Of a DNA stretch of 64,000 nt, positions 26,113 to 34,610 are shown one piece after another. The notes below the pieces were generated by a model. That model saw only the letters and a program-made list of their open reading frames with translations, ran no database searches and was not told where the DNA came from. Positions within the stretch are counted from its first letter, which is position 1. Each line of letters starts with the position of its first letter. Source of the stretch: Oxalobacteraceae bacterium OTU3CAMAD1 (lineage in GTDB: Bacteria > Pseudomonadota > Gammaproteobacteria > Burkholderiales > Burkholderiaceae_D); contig CP099650.1 of assembly GCA_024123915.1 (NCBI GenBank), forward strand, positions 1,798,001-1,862,000, read 5' to 3'. The position numbers and the translations under genes are program-made.

Positions 26113-28830
26113 TTATTCCACGAACACCACTGCGCTGCGTGCTGGCAGCGTGAACGTGCCTGAGGCGGCGTCGTATCGCGCTTCTTGCGCTACACGCTTG
26201 TCCGCCGCGCCGGCACGCAGGTGCACCGGATGCAGCTGGTAGCGGCGGTTCCTCTCCTCGTCGACGGTGACGCGCTGCGCGACTTTGTCGACATTGATCA
26301 GATACGTGATCGACTTGAAGTTGGCGCCGGCGTAGCCCGCGCCGTCCAGGTGCGCGACGATCACCGTCGGCACCTGCGTCGATCCCGTGTTGTGGAAGCG
26401 CAGGCGTTGCTGGATGTCGGCCGAGGTCCGCATGCGGAATAGCGTGCTGCTCGAGCGGATCGCCAGCAAATCGCGGAAGGCGTCGCGCGACCAGGCGATG
26501 TCCGCCGGCGCGGGCTTGATCGCGGCGTTGGCCAGCAGGGGCTTCATCAGCGCGTAGTCCTTGCCGTTGTCCTCTTCGCGCGGCAGGCCGGTGCCGTAGT
26601 AGTTGTCCCGGTAGGTCCAGTCCAGGCGATTGAACCAGTCGCCCGATTCGAAGCTGTTGCGGTCCAGGGATTTGGAGCGCAGGATGTCGAAGCCGGCGTG
26701 GAAGTAGGCCACGCCCTGGCTAAAGGCGTTGATGGCGGCGCCCAGCATCTGTACCTGTGCGCGCTCGGCGCCGGTGGTTTCCAGCGGCAGCTTGTAGACG
26801 TTGATGTCGAACAGCGTCTGGTTGTCGTGGTTCTCGACGTAGTTGACGGTTTCCGACGGCTGGCTGGCGTAACCGGCCGGCTGGTTGCCGCCGTAGACCA
26901 TCGCCTTCAATTGCGTGGTCTCGTCCTGCCAGGTGCGCATCGTGTAGTCGCGCAGCGATCCGGCCAGGCCGACCTTGACCATGTCCGACGCTTGCAGCAG
27001 ATCGCCTGCTGGCCGCGCGGGCGCTTGCGCGTTGGGCGCGTAGACCAGGCCATTGATGTAGCCCTGCTGCGCGATGATTTGCGCGCTGCCGTCGCTGGCT
27101 CCACCGCCGCGCATGGCGTCGCGCGCGCGGTCGCTGAAGGTGCCGATGCCGCTGCCGTTCAGCGACAGCTGCGACGCCTGCACGAAACGGGCGCCGTCGG
27201 CCACTTCGCCGAAGTTCCAGCCTTCGCCGATCAAGTCGATGCGGCGGCCGGTGGCGCGGTTGACGCGCGCCTGCAACTCTTCCATCGCCGCGCGCGGTTG
27301 GTGTCCCATCAGGTCGAAGCGGAAGGAGTCGATCTTGTACTGCACCGCCCAGGTCTCGACCGAGTCGATCATCAGCTTGGCCATCATCAGGTTTTCGGTG
27401 GCGGTGTTGTCGCAGCAGGTCGAGCGTTCGATGCCGCCGGTCGCGTTCAGGCGGTGGTAGTAGCCGGGCACCACGCGGTCCAGCACCGATTTTTCATTCT
27501 GGCCGGCGATGAAGGTATGGTTGTACACCACGTCCATGCCCACGCGCAGGCCGGCCTTGTGCAGCGCCTGCACCATCTGGCGGAATTCGACGATGCGTTT
27601 TGCGCCGTCGGCCGGATCGGTGGCGTAGCTGCCTTCGGGCGCGGTGTAGTGATACGGGTCGTAGCCCCAGTTGTAGCAGTCGGTGAATTTGACCTTGGTG
27701 ACTTCCGCCTGTTGTTCCAGGCCGTCCGGCGCGAGGCCGGGCAGGGCGGCGATGTCCGGCGACACGCAACCCTGTTCCGGCACGGTGGCGATGTCGTAGA
27801 CCGGCAGCAGGTGGATGTCGGTCATGCCGGCGCGGCTCAGCGCGGCCAGGTGCTTCATGCCGTTGGAGCCCGTCTCGGTGAAGGCGGTGTACTTGCCCCG
27901 GTTGGCCGCGCTGACGGTGCCGTCGTTGATCGAGAAGTCGCGCACGTGCAGTTCGTAGATGGTCATGTCGGTCGGCGCGGCGACCTTTTTCGGCGACGGC
28001 GTCCCGTCCCACCCCGCAGGTTTGAGCCTGGCGGCGTTCAGGTTGGCGATGTAGCTGCGTTTGGAGTCGGTGGTCAGGCTGATCGAGTAGGGATCGGTGA
28101 CCAGGTTGCGCACGATGCCGGCGGTGGGCGTCATGACGTCGACAAGATATTGGTAGTACGCGCCATTGGCCCGCGCCGACCAGACGCCGGTGGCGTCGTC
28201 GCGGGTCATCGGTGTGATGGCGCTTGCCTTGGACGAGCCGGTGGCGTAGGTGCACACGGCCACATTCTGCGCGGTGGGCGCCCATAGCTTGAAGGCCGCG
28301 CCGCGCGCACCGGCGGTCACGCCCAGGTCCTTGACCTTGGCGGCGCCGGCATACAGGTCGTCCAGCGCGCCGGCGATTTGCAGCGACGTCACATCGCGCA
28401 CCACGCCGTCCTCGCCTTCCCGGACCAGCAGCACTTGCTGCGTCAGCAGCCGCGCCGCGTCTGGAACGCTCAGCACCGCGCCGTCGCCGACAAACTTGAA
28501 GCGCCGCGCGACATCGGACGGCACCTCGCCATCGAAGCGCGACAGCGTCAGCTCGCCGTCCGCGCCGGTGACGCGCGCTCCCGGCGCGGCGCGCAGCAGG
28601 GCGTTGGCGGAATAATAGAGTTTGAACGCGCCCTTGCCGGCATCGGCGCCCGGCCATTTGATCAACTGGCGGTTGAGCCAGTACGCGCGGGCGTCGGTGG
28701 CGGGCGCCGCATGCAGCGGCGTCGCAAACGCTCCGTCGCAATCCGCCAGGACGGGGTCCGCCGATGCCGCTAAACATGCCAGCGCGAGCGCGCCCCCAAC
28801 CGAACCCGCCATCAAACGCTTACCAGCCAT
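26113..28830 (-). CDS. pulA: Pullulanase-type alpha-1,6-glucosidase (GH13), exported
   Basis: The 905-residue product has a signal peptide ([17 protein letters not shown]). N-terminal starch-binding and N2-type beta domains (about 40-300, including [15 protein letters not shown] of the CBM48 region) precede the barrel. The pullulanase hallmark YNWGYDP is present. GH13 catalytic motifs are [16 protein letters not shown] (nucleophile Asp), [10 protein letters not shown] (acid/base Glu) and VENHDNQ (stabilising Asp). It debranches pullulan, amylopectin or limit dextrins, complementing the amylase at 17111 and the GH31 enzyme. A HexR-like palindrome lies 26 bases upstream of the start. A family A repeat follows the gene. 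Confidence 0.93.
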   Translation of the reverse strand: MAGKRLMAGSVGGALALACLAASADPVLADCDGAFATPLHAAPATDARAYWLNRQLIKWPGADAGKGAFKLYYSANALLRAAPGARVTGADGELTLSRFDGEVPSDVARRFKFVGDGAVLSVPDAARLLTQQVLLVREGEDGVVRDVTSLQIAGALDDLYAGAAKVKDLGVTAGARGAAFKLWAPTAQNVAVCTYATGSSKASAITPMTRDDATGVWSARANGAYYQYLVDVMTPTAGIVRNLVTDPYSISLTTDSKRSYIANLNAARLKPAGWDGTPSPKKVAAPTDMTIYELHVRDFSINDGTVSAANRGKYTAFTETGSNGMKHLAALSRAGMTDIHLLPVYDIATVPEQGCVSPDIAALPGLAPDGLEQQAEVTKVKFTDCYNWGYDPYHYTAPEGSYATDPADGAKRIVEFRQMVQALHKAGLRVGMDVVYNHTFIAGQNEKSVLDRVVPGYYHRLNATGGIERSTCCDNTATENLMMAKLMIDSVETWAVQYKIDSFRFDLMGHQPRAAMEELQARVNRATGRRIDLIGEGWNFGEVADGARFVQASQLSLNGSGIGTFSDRARDAMRGGGASDGSAQIIAQQGYINGLVYAPNAQAPARPAGDLLQASDMVKVGLAGSLRDYTMRTWQDETTQLKAMVYGGNQPAGYASQPSETVNYVENHDNQTLFDINVYKLPLETTGAERAQVQMLGAAINAFSQGVAYFHAGFDILRSKSLDRNSFESGDWFNRLDWTYRDNYYGTGLPREEDNGKDYALMKPLLANAAIKPAPADIAWSRDAFRDLLAIRSSSTLFRMRTSADIQQRLRFHNTGSTQVPTVIVAHLDGAGYAGANFKSITYLINVDKVAQRVTVDEERNRRYQLHPVHLRAGAADKRVAQEARYDAASGTFTLPARSAVVFVE

Positions 28831-28855
28831 ATTCCGTCTCCAAACCGTTAGTTTG

Positions 28856-28870
28856 AGTAGTGCGGCTACA
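28856..28870. promoter_or_regulatory. HexR-like operator 3 (imperfect), upstream of pulA
   Basis: aGTAGTgcgGCTACA has the same 3-bp-spaced arms as the other sites with one mismatch (G for A in the right arm). Its position just upstream of the pullulanase start would let a bound repressor block transcription or early elongation. Confidence 0.4.
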
Positions 28871-28936
28871 AAACCACCGCATCGCCCTTAAATTTCGCGG
28901 ATATGGTACTCCAGAATCTGTAGTTTCGATACGAAT

Positions 28937-28990
28937 CACCCTGCGTCCGCATCTACTTCTGATCAAAAATTAACATAAAGCCGCAGGGTG
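28937..28990. repeat. Long-loop inverted repeat in the pulA/APS-kinase promoter gap
   Basis: CACCCTGCG (28937-28945) and CGCAGGGTG (28982-28990) are perfect 9-bp inverted arms separated by an AT-rich 36-bp segment. Copies of ACACC(T/C)TG recur to the right (around 29015-29042). There is no T-run of the type a terminator needs, and no gene converges here. It may be an operator or a leader structure. Confidence 0.35.
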
Positions 28991-29123
28991 TAGGGTTTTC
29001 CTTGCCGGTTCGTTTACACCTTGTTCCGCACTGTACACCCTGTATCAATCGGTAATTGTCGGCTAAACGAGGGCCGGCCACTGCTAGCCTTGGCCGCGTC
29101 GTTTCCAATTCACAAGGGCTATC

Positions 29124-29681
29124 ATGATATTGCTATTTTGCGGCCTGTCGGGCGCCGGTAAGTCTACACTTGCCAACAGCGTTAAAGACCGCCTTGGCCG
29201 GCAGTTCGTGCCGGTTGAAGTCATCGATGGCGATGCGTATCGCGCAAGCTTATTTTCCGACCTGGGTTTTTCGCGCCGGGACCGCAGCGAGAATTTGCGC
29301 CGCCTTGGCTACCTCGCCGATAAATTCGCTGCGCACGGCATCGTCACGATCATCAGCGCCATCTGTCCCTACGACGAGGTGCGCAAGGAGCTGGTCGCGC
29401 TCTATCCCGACGTGAAAGTGGTGTTCATCGACTGCGCGCTCGACGAACTGCGGCGGCGCGACACCAAGGGCTTGTATCGGCGCGCCGGCCTGCCCGACGA
29501 TGCGCCAGACAAGTTGAAGTGCCTGACCGGCGTTAACGATCCGTTCGAGCCACCGTCCGAACCCGATCTGTACTTCAACACCCGCGACAGCAGCGCCGCC
29601 GAGTGCACCGCGCGGATCTGCGAGTATGTGCTGGGCCAGACCGATTTCGCCAAGCGCAGGAGGGCGCGGCATGGCCAATGA
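29124..29681 (+). CDS. cysC: Adenylyl-sulfate (APS) kinase
   Basis: The 185-residue product is a P-loop kinase that phosphorylates APS to PAPS. Motifs are GLSGAGKST (Walker A, residues 7-15), DGD after the second strand, FSRRDRSENLRRLG (APS-binding region), the ISAICPY strand and the FIDC...LRRRDTKGLY lid. The length is that of stand-alone CysC. No sulfate adenylyltransferase (cysDN) is near. The stop overlaps the start of the sulfotransferase gene by 11 bases, so the two are translationally coupled and the PAPS is probably made for that enzyme. Confidence 0.88.
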   Translation: MILLFCGLSGAGKSTLANSVKDRLGRQFVPVEVIDGDAYRASLFSDLGFSRRDRSENLRRLGYLADKFAAHGIVTIISAICPYDEVRKELVALYPDVKVVFIDCALDELRRRDTKGLYRRAGLPDDAPDKLKCLTGVNDPFEPPSEPDLYFNTRDSSAAECTARICEYVLGQTDFAKRRRARHGQ

Positions 29682-30555
29682 CGTCCTGGTCATCGCCGGG
29701 ATGCACCGCTCCGGCACATCGCTGATCACGCACTGGCTGCATGATTGCGGCCTGCAGGTCGGCGAACGCCTGGTTGGCGTGGGCACGGGCAATGTCGAAG
29801 GCCATTTCGAGGACGAGGACTTCTTCCAGCTGCACCAGCAAATCCTGATCGACAAAGGCGTGCATCCCGACGGCCTGCACCCGCCCGAGGCGATGACGCC
29901 GACCGCGCGGGAGCAGGCCGAGATGCGGTCCCTCATCGCGGCGAAGAATGCCAGCTTCCCCCAATGGGGCTGGAAGGAGCCGCGTACCTGCCTGTTGCTG
30001 GACACGTATTCGGCCTTGCTGCCTCAGGCGAAATATCTGGTGCTGCTGCGCGATTTCGAGGAGGTCGTGCATTCGCTGCTCAAACGGGACTTCGGCCTGC
30101 TCGACAACAGATACCGGGCAAAAAGCTGGCCTTATCGCCTGGCGTGGAAGTGTTTTTACCGGTCGATGCGGCTGGCGCGGCATCGCCGCAAGCATCGCGA
30201 GCGTTACCTGAAAGCCTGGGTGGTGTACAACCGGAAGATACTGCAGACGTTGGACAAGCTGCCCAAGCATCGCTATCTCGTGGTGAACTACAAGTCGATG
30301 CAAAGCCAGTGCGCCCAGGTGTTCGGGTTTCTATCGTCGCACTGGTCGTTCCGGCTGCGTTACAAAAAATTCGCCAGCGTGTACCGCGATGAATTGATCA
30401 GCCGCCAGGCCGACGTCGCGCCGCTGCAGGTCGATCCCGTTCTGCTGGCGGAGGCGCGGCAAATCGGCACGAACCTGCAGCTTTACCTTGATTGCAGCCA
30501 GCAGCGCCTGGCCGCCGTACCTATTTGCCGCCGGCCTTCTTCGCGGGCTGATTAG
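29671..30555 (+). CDS. PAPS-dependent sulfotransferase-family protein
   Basis: I place the start at 29671 (ATG with AGGAGG seven bases upstream), giving 294 residues. The 5'-phosphosulfate-binding loop is GMHRSGTSLI near residue 10, followed by GWKEPRTCLLLD, which includes the Arg/Ser region of the 3'-phosphate site, and LRDFEEVVHSLLKRD. The C-terminal half is basic and lacks membrane helices. The acceptor is unknown: lipid, polysaccharide or exported oligosaccharide are possible. Pairing with an APS kinase strongly supports true sulfotransferase function. The 3' end overlaps by 35 bases the convergent gene at 30521. Confidence 0.82.
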   Translation: MANDVLVIAGMHRSGTSLITHWLHDCGLQVGERLVGVGTGNVEGHFEDEDFFQLHQQILIDKGVHPDGLHPPEAMTPTAREQAEMRSLIAAKNASFPQWGWKEPRTCLLLDTYSALLPQAKYLVLLRDFEEVVHSLLKRDFGLLDNRYRAKSWPYRLAWKCFYRSMRLARHRRKHRERYLKAWVVYNRKILQTLDKLPKHRYLVVNYKSMQSQCAQVFGFLSSHWSFRLRYKKFASVYRDELISRQADVAPLQVDPVLLAEARQIGTNLQLYLDCSQQRLAAVPICRRPSSRAD

Positions 30556-30916
30556 TGCAGGTGGTATTGTCCTTGTGCGCGGTGGCGATGTTTTCGCCGC
30601 CGCTGGCATCGACGCCGCCTTGAGGGCGTTTGCAATCGGCCTTGGCGCCCTTGGGCGGTTTGTTGTCGAAGCCTGGCTTGCCGGTCGGCTGCTGCATGCC
30701 GGCGTTGCCGTTCTGCGCGCCGGTATTGGCCTCGGCCTCACCCTTGGCCGCGCCATTGGGCTGGAAGGCCGTCGCGCCGGTGCTGCCGGTGGGCTGGGCG
30801 ACATCCTTGTCGGACACCGGTTTGCTTTGCGCGTGCGCCGCCCCGCCAAAGGCGGCGGACAGGCAGAAAGCCGCGACGCCGATCGCGGTTTTGGCCTTGG
30901 TGAATTGGGTGGACAT
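30521..30916 (-). CDS. Small secreted low-complexity protein
   Basis: The 131-residue product has a clean signal peptide (AIGVAAFCLSAAFGGAAHAQ). The mature part is rich in Ala, Gly, Asn, Pro and Lys (AKGEAEANTGAQNGNAG, KAGGK at the end) and has two cysteines that could pair (KADCKRP, NTTCTNQ). No domain is recognisable. The end overlaps the sulfotransferase gene on the other strand by 35 bases, so the two genes converge without a visible terminator. The codon use is normal for the genome, which with the signal peptide supports a real gene. Confidence 0.65.
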   Translation of the reverse strand: MSTQFTKAKTAIGVAAFCLSAAFGGAAHAQSKPVSDKDVAQPTGSTGATAFQPNGAAKGEAEANTGAQNGNAGMQQPTGKPGFDNKPPKGAKADCKRPQGGVDASGGENIATAHKDNTTCTNQPAKKAGGK

Positions 30917-31025
30917 GATCGTCTCCTTGAGTACGCTAATAACTCGACGATTGTTTCACACCCAACACACCTTCCAAGTAGGATACCTGCCCGTGTGCAA
31001 GTCGGATTCGGCCCGGCCCGCTAGA

Positions 31026-32612
31026 TTACTTGGCCGCCACGCGGTAGTTATCCACCATCTTGTAGCGCATCGCGTACAGCGCGAACACGCCGGCCGTGAG
31101 CAGCGCGAAGCCCGCGAAGAAGAACATCTGGAACGCGATCGAGCTCATACCGCTGGTGGCGATGTGCGCGCTGACCGCGTCGTTCTTCACGCCCGAATTG
31201 ACGATCAACACCCACAGATTGCCGACCGTGACGGCCAGATACCAGAAGCTCAGGATGATGCCCTTCATCGGCGCGGGCGCCTGACTGTAGGCGAATTCCA
31301 GGCCGGTGGCCGACACCAGCACCTCGCCCAGTGTCAGCAGCGCATACGGCAGCAACTGCCACAGGATGGAGACCTTGTCGCCGCCGTCCATCTGCAGCTG
31401 GATGGCGCCGATCGCAATCCACGCCGCGCCGGACAGCGCGATGCCCATGCCCATGCGGCGCAGCGGCGTCGGCGTGATGCCGATGGCGCGCATCAGCGGG
31501 AACAGCGCGATGTTATTCAATGGGATCAGCAACATCACCAGGATTGGATTGATGGCCTGCATCTGCGCCGGCAGCAGGGTGAATTCCCAGCCGAAGATCG
31601 ACAGCAGCGGGCTGTCCATGGCGTTGGCCTGCACGATCCAGGTCGACGCCTTCTGGTCGAACAGAGACCAGAACGGGGTGATCATCGCGAACACGATCAG
31701 GATGCGCAGCACGGCGCGCACGCCTTCCACCGCTTCGTCGGTGTGCAGGCCGCGCGCGCGTTCCAGCTGCATCGACACGCCGATGCCGCCGAAGGCCAGC
31801 AACAGCACCAGCGCGGTACAGGCGGCGATGACGAAGCCCCATTGCGGCGACATGCACAGCGACAGCACCGCGCCGGCCGCGCCGACGCCTGCGACGATCA
31901 GGCCCGGACGCGATTTGCCTGGCGCCTTGGCGAACAACGCGGTGCGCGCGACGCTGCTGAAGGAGTCCGGATTGGGCGCGGCCGGCGGCACGTGCACGTA
32001 TTTTTTGCGGCCGATCCAGAAAATCAAGGTGGCGATGGCCATCAGGATGCCGGGGATGCCGAAGGCCACGGCCGGGCCGTAGTCGCGCAACATCACCGGC
32101 ATCAGCAGCGACGCGAAGAAGGAGCCGAAGTTGATGATCCAGTAGAAGGCGTCGAACACCAGCTTGGCGCGGTTCTTGTTGGTCTGGTCGAACTGGTCGC
32201 CGACGAAGGCCACCACCAGCGGCTTGATGCCGCCCGACCCGAAGGCGATCAGCGCCAGGCCGAAATAGAAGCCTTTGAGATTGTCCTCGAAGATCGCCAG
32301 GCAGGCGTGTCCCGCCACATAGATCAGGCTAAACCAGAACACGGTCTTGTATTTGCCGAAGAAGCGGTCGGCCAGCCAGCCGCCCAGCAGCGGGAAGAAG
32401 TACACGCCGATGACGAAGGTATGGAAGACGTGCTTGGCCTCGGCGGTGCGGTCTTCCATCGGAATGAACAGCAAAAGCGTGCTCAGAAGAAACGGCGTGA
32501 GGATGTTACGCATGCCATAGAAGCTGAAACGTTCGCAGCCTTCGTTGGCGATGATGTAGGGAATTTGTCGGGGCATCGGCCCGTTGCCGTTTGCGATAGC
32601 GCTGCTAGTCAC
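31026..32612 (-). CDS. POT-family (proton-dependent oligopeptide-type) MFS transporter
   Basis: The product has 528 residues from a GTG at 32612 preceded by AGGAGAA. It begins IPYIIANEGCERFSFYGMR, the POT signature with the ExxERFxYY-like motif. Around 14 membrane helices follow, with GGWLADRFFGKYKTV (loop 2-3) and FGSGGIKPLVVAFVGDQF (the family's second signature). Most POT proteins import di- and tripeptides with protons. Here the gene is divergent from a cytoplasmic alpha-glucosidase, and a HexR-like palindrome sits 20 bases upstream of its start, so a carbon-source-linked role is possible; the substrate cannot be read from sequence. Confidence 0.85.
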   Translation of the reverse strand: MTSSAIANGNGPMPRQIPYIIANEGCERFSFYGMRNILTPFLLSTLLLFIPMEDRTAEAKHVFHTFVIGVYFFPLLGGWLADRFFGKYKTVFWFSLIYVAGHACLAIFEDNLKGFYFGLALIAFGSGGIKPLVVAFVGDQFDQTNKNRAKLVFDAFYWIINFGSFFASLLMPVMLRDYGPAVAFGIPGILMAIATLIFWIGRKKYVHVPPAAPNPDSFSSVARTALFAKAPGKSRPGLIVAGVGAAGAVLSLCMSPQWGFVIAACTALVLLLAFGGIGVSMQLERARGLHTDEAVEGVRAVLRILIVFAMITPFWSLFDQKASTWIVQANAMDSPLLSIFGWEFTLLPAQMQAINPILVMLLIPLNNIALFPLMRAIGITPTPLRRMGMGIALSGAAWIAIGAIQLQMDGGDKVSILWQLLPYALLTLGEVLVSATGLEFAYSQAPAPMKGIILSFWYLAVTVGNLWVLIVNSGVKNDAVSAHIATSGMSSIAFQMFFFAGFALLTAGVFALYAMRYKMVDNYRVAAK

Positions 32613-32631
32613 TGGTTTCTCCTAAAATTTG

Positions 32632-32646
32632 TGTAGTTTGACTACT
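32632..32646. promoter_or_regulatory. HexR-like operator 4
   Basis: TGTAGTttgACTACt has 5-bp perfect arms and a 3-bp spacer. It lies between the POT transporter gene (20 bases from its start codon) and the GH13 alpha-glucosidase gene, whose start is 172 bases away. It could control either or both. Confidence 0.55.
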
Positions 32647-32817
32647 CATTTTTGTTTTATGAATTCCGATAAAAACTCATAACTGTTTGATTTGTATGAA
32701 TTAATTGTGATAATTCCAAATCTTGTACACGATTGAAAAAAACAATATCGTGATGTATATTCTCTACAAACTCATCCGCGCGCCTTCCACGACACGCAGC
32801 CAACCCCGGATTCTCTT

Positions 32818-34458
32818 ATGACTAAGCAACTAACTCAAGTTTCCCCGCACATTAAAGACTGGTATCGCGAGGCCATCATCTATCAGGTTTACCCGCGCAG
32901 CTTCCTTGACACCAACGGCGACGGCATCGGCGATATGCCCGGGATTACGGCAAAGCTGGACTATATCGCATCGCTGGGCGTGGACATCGTCTGGATTTCA
33001 CCATTTTTCAAGTCGCCGATGAAGGACTTCGGCTACGACATTTCCGACTATTGCGACGTCGATCCGATGTTCGGCACCCTGGCCGACTTCGACGTCATGA
33101 TCGCCAAGGCGCATAGCCTCGGCCTGAAGATCATGATCGACCAAGTGATGGCGCACACCGCCGAGGAGCATCCGTGGTTCAAGGAGAGCCGATCGAGTCG
33201 CGACAATCCGAAATCCGACTGGTACGTGTGGTCCGATCCGGCGCCGGACGGCAATCCGCCGAATAACTGGATGTCGGTTTTCGGCGGCTCGTCGTGGCAG
33301 TGGGATACGCGCCGTCGTCAATACTATTTACACAATTTCCTCGTCAGCCAGCCGCAGCTCAACTTCCACAACCCGCAAGTGCAGCAGGCGCACCTGGACG
33401 CGCTGCGCTTCTGGCTCGAGCGCGGCGTCGACGGCATCCGCCTGGACGCGTCCAACTTCCACTTCCACGATCCTGAGCTGCGCAGCAATCCGCCGGCCGT
33501 CAACCGCGACACCGCCACCGTCTCGGACGTGAACCCGTACGGCATGCAGGCCCACGTCTACGACAAGAGCCGTCCGGAGAACCTGCCGTTCCTGCAAAAG
33601 CTGCGCACCCTGCTGAACGAATACCAGGCCGTGTCGATCGGCGAAGTGGGCGCCGACGATTCGCTGGCCGTCATGGCGGAATACACCGCCGGCGGAGACA
33701 AGCTGCACATGGCCTACAGCTTCAACCTGCTGGTGCCTGTGTGCTCGTCGCACTACATCCGCAAACAGGTGGAGCAGTTCGAAGCGCGCGTCAAAGGAGG
33801 CTGGGCGTCGTGGTCGGTCGGTAACCACGACGTGCAGCGCGTCGCCACGCGCTGGGGCGGACCGGACGCGCCGAAGGCGTTCGCCAAGATGATCCTGGCG
33901 ATGCAGCTGTCGCTCAAAGGCACGCCGTGCCTGTACCAGGGCGACGAGCTGGCGTTCGCCGAGGCGGACGTGCCGTTCGAACTGCTGCAGGACCCGTACG
34001 GCATCACCTTCTGGCCGGAGTTCAAGGGCCGCGACGGTTGCCGCACGCCGATGGCGTGGACCGGCGGGGCCGATGGCGGCTTCACCACCGGCAAGCCATG
34101 GTTGCCGGTGTCGCCGGACCATATTTCCAAGGCTGCGGCGTTGCAGGAGTCGGATGCCGAATCGTCGCTGGCGTTCACGCGCAAGTTCATCGCCTGGCGC
34201 CGCAAGCTGCCGCAGCTCACGCGCGGCGACATCCAGTTCTTCGACACGCCGGAGCCGGTGCTGGCGCTGCGCCGCGATGCCGATGGCGAGCGCGGGATCA
34301 TCGCCGTGTTCAATCTGGGCGGGGAGCCGGTCAGTTTCACGTTACCGCAAGTAGCGGGCGCGGAGCAGATGGAAGGTTACGACCTGCCTGGAACGGTGGA
34401 CGGCAGCCAGGTGCAGTTGCCGGCCTTCGGCGCCTGGTTCGGGTACGCGCGCGATTAA
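32818..34458 (+). CDS. Cytoplasmic GH13 alpha-glucosidase
   Basis: The 546-residue product has no signal peptide and starts directly in the barrel (DWYREAIIYQVYPRSFLDTNGDGIGD, the start of the oligo-1,6-glucosidase/alpha-glucosidase group). The catalytic regions are DQVMAHT, GIRLDASNFH (nucleophile Asp), SIGEVGAD (acid/base Glu) and VGNHDVQR. GGASWSVGNHD and the short loop after strand 4 favour alpha-glucosidase on small maltooligosaccharides or sucrose-type substrates. It would release glucose inside the cell, to be phosphorylated by the glucokinase encoded 152 bases downstream. A HexR-like site is present upstream, and a family B repeat follows the stop. Confidence 0.9.
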   Translation: MTKQLTQVSPHIKDWYREAIIYQVYPRSFLDTNGDGIGDMPGITAKLDYIASLGVDIVWISPFFKSPMKDFGYDISDYCDVDPMFGTLADFDVMIAKAHSLGLKIMIDQVMAHTAEEHPWFKESRSSRDNPKSDWYVWSDPAPDGNPPNNWMSVFGGSSWQWDTRRRQYYLHNFLVSQPQLNFHNPQVQQAHLDALRFWLERGVDGIRLDASNFHFHDPELRSNPPAVNRDTATVSDVNPYGMQAHVYDKSRPENLPFLQKLRTLLNEYQAVSIGEVGADDSLAVMAEYTAGGDKLHMAYSFNLLVPVCSSHYIRKQVEQFEARVKGGWASWSVGNHDVQRVATRWGGPDAPKAFAKMILAMQLSLKGTPCLYQGDELAFAEADVPFELLQDPYGITFWPEFKGRDGCRTPMAWTGGADGGFTTGKPWLPVSPDHISKAAALQESDAESSLAFTRKFIAWRRKLPQLTRGDIQFFDTPEPVLALRRDADGERGIIAVFNLGGEPVSFTLPQVAGAEQMEGYDLPGTVDGSQVQLPAFGAWFGYARD

Positions 34459-34546
34459 CCCGCAGAGCCATGCGGGGTCGGACCCATTGGGTCCGACCCC
34501 TAAGTGGCGACGCATGCGTATCGCAAAACGCGGCTGGGTTTCACGC
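34459..34546. repeat. Palindromic repeat, family B, copy 1
   Basis: The element runs from AACCCGC to a G-rich GCGGCTGGGTTT end. Its core is a 12-bp perfect hairpin, GGGGTCGGACCC att GGGTCCGACCCC (34474-34500). It starts immediately after the stop codon of the alpha-glucosidase gene. Related elements lie at 56354 and 62745. It could also act as a terminator-like barrier, but the U-tract is missing. Confidence 0.8.
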
Positions 34547-34610
34547 CTTTACTTCTTAACACCACATATTTCGGGTATGCTTCCGCCAACTGTTTTGACT
34601 GAATCGAACG

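Noticed and set aside
28937..28990. Terminator between pulA and the APS kinase gene
   Set aside because: Both genes start here and run outward, so no transcript needs ending; loop length and lack of a T-run also argue against it.
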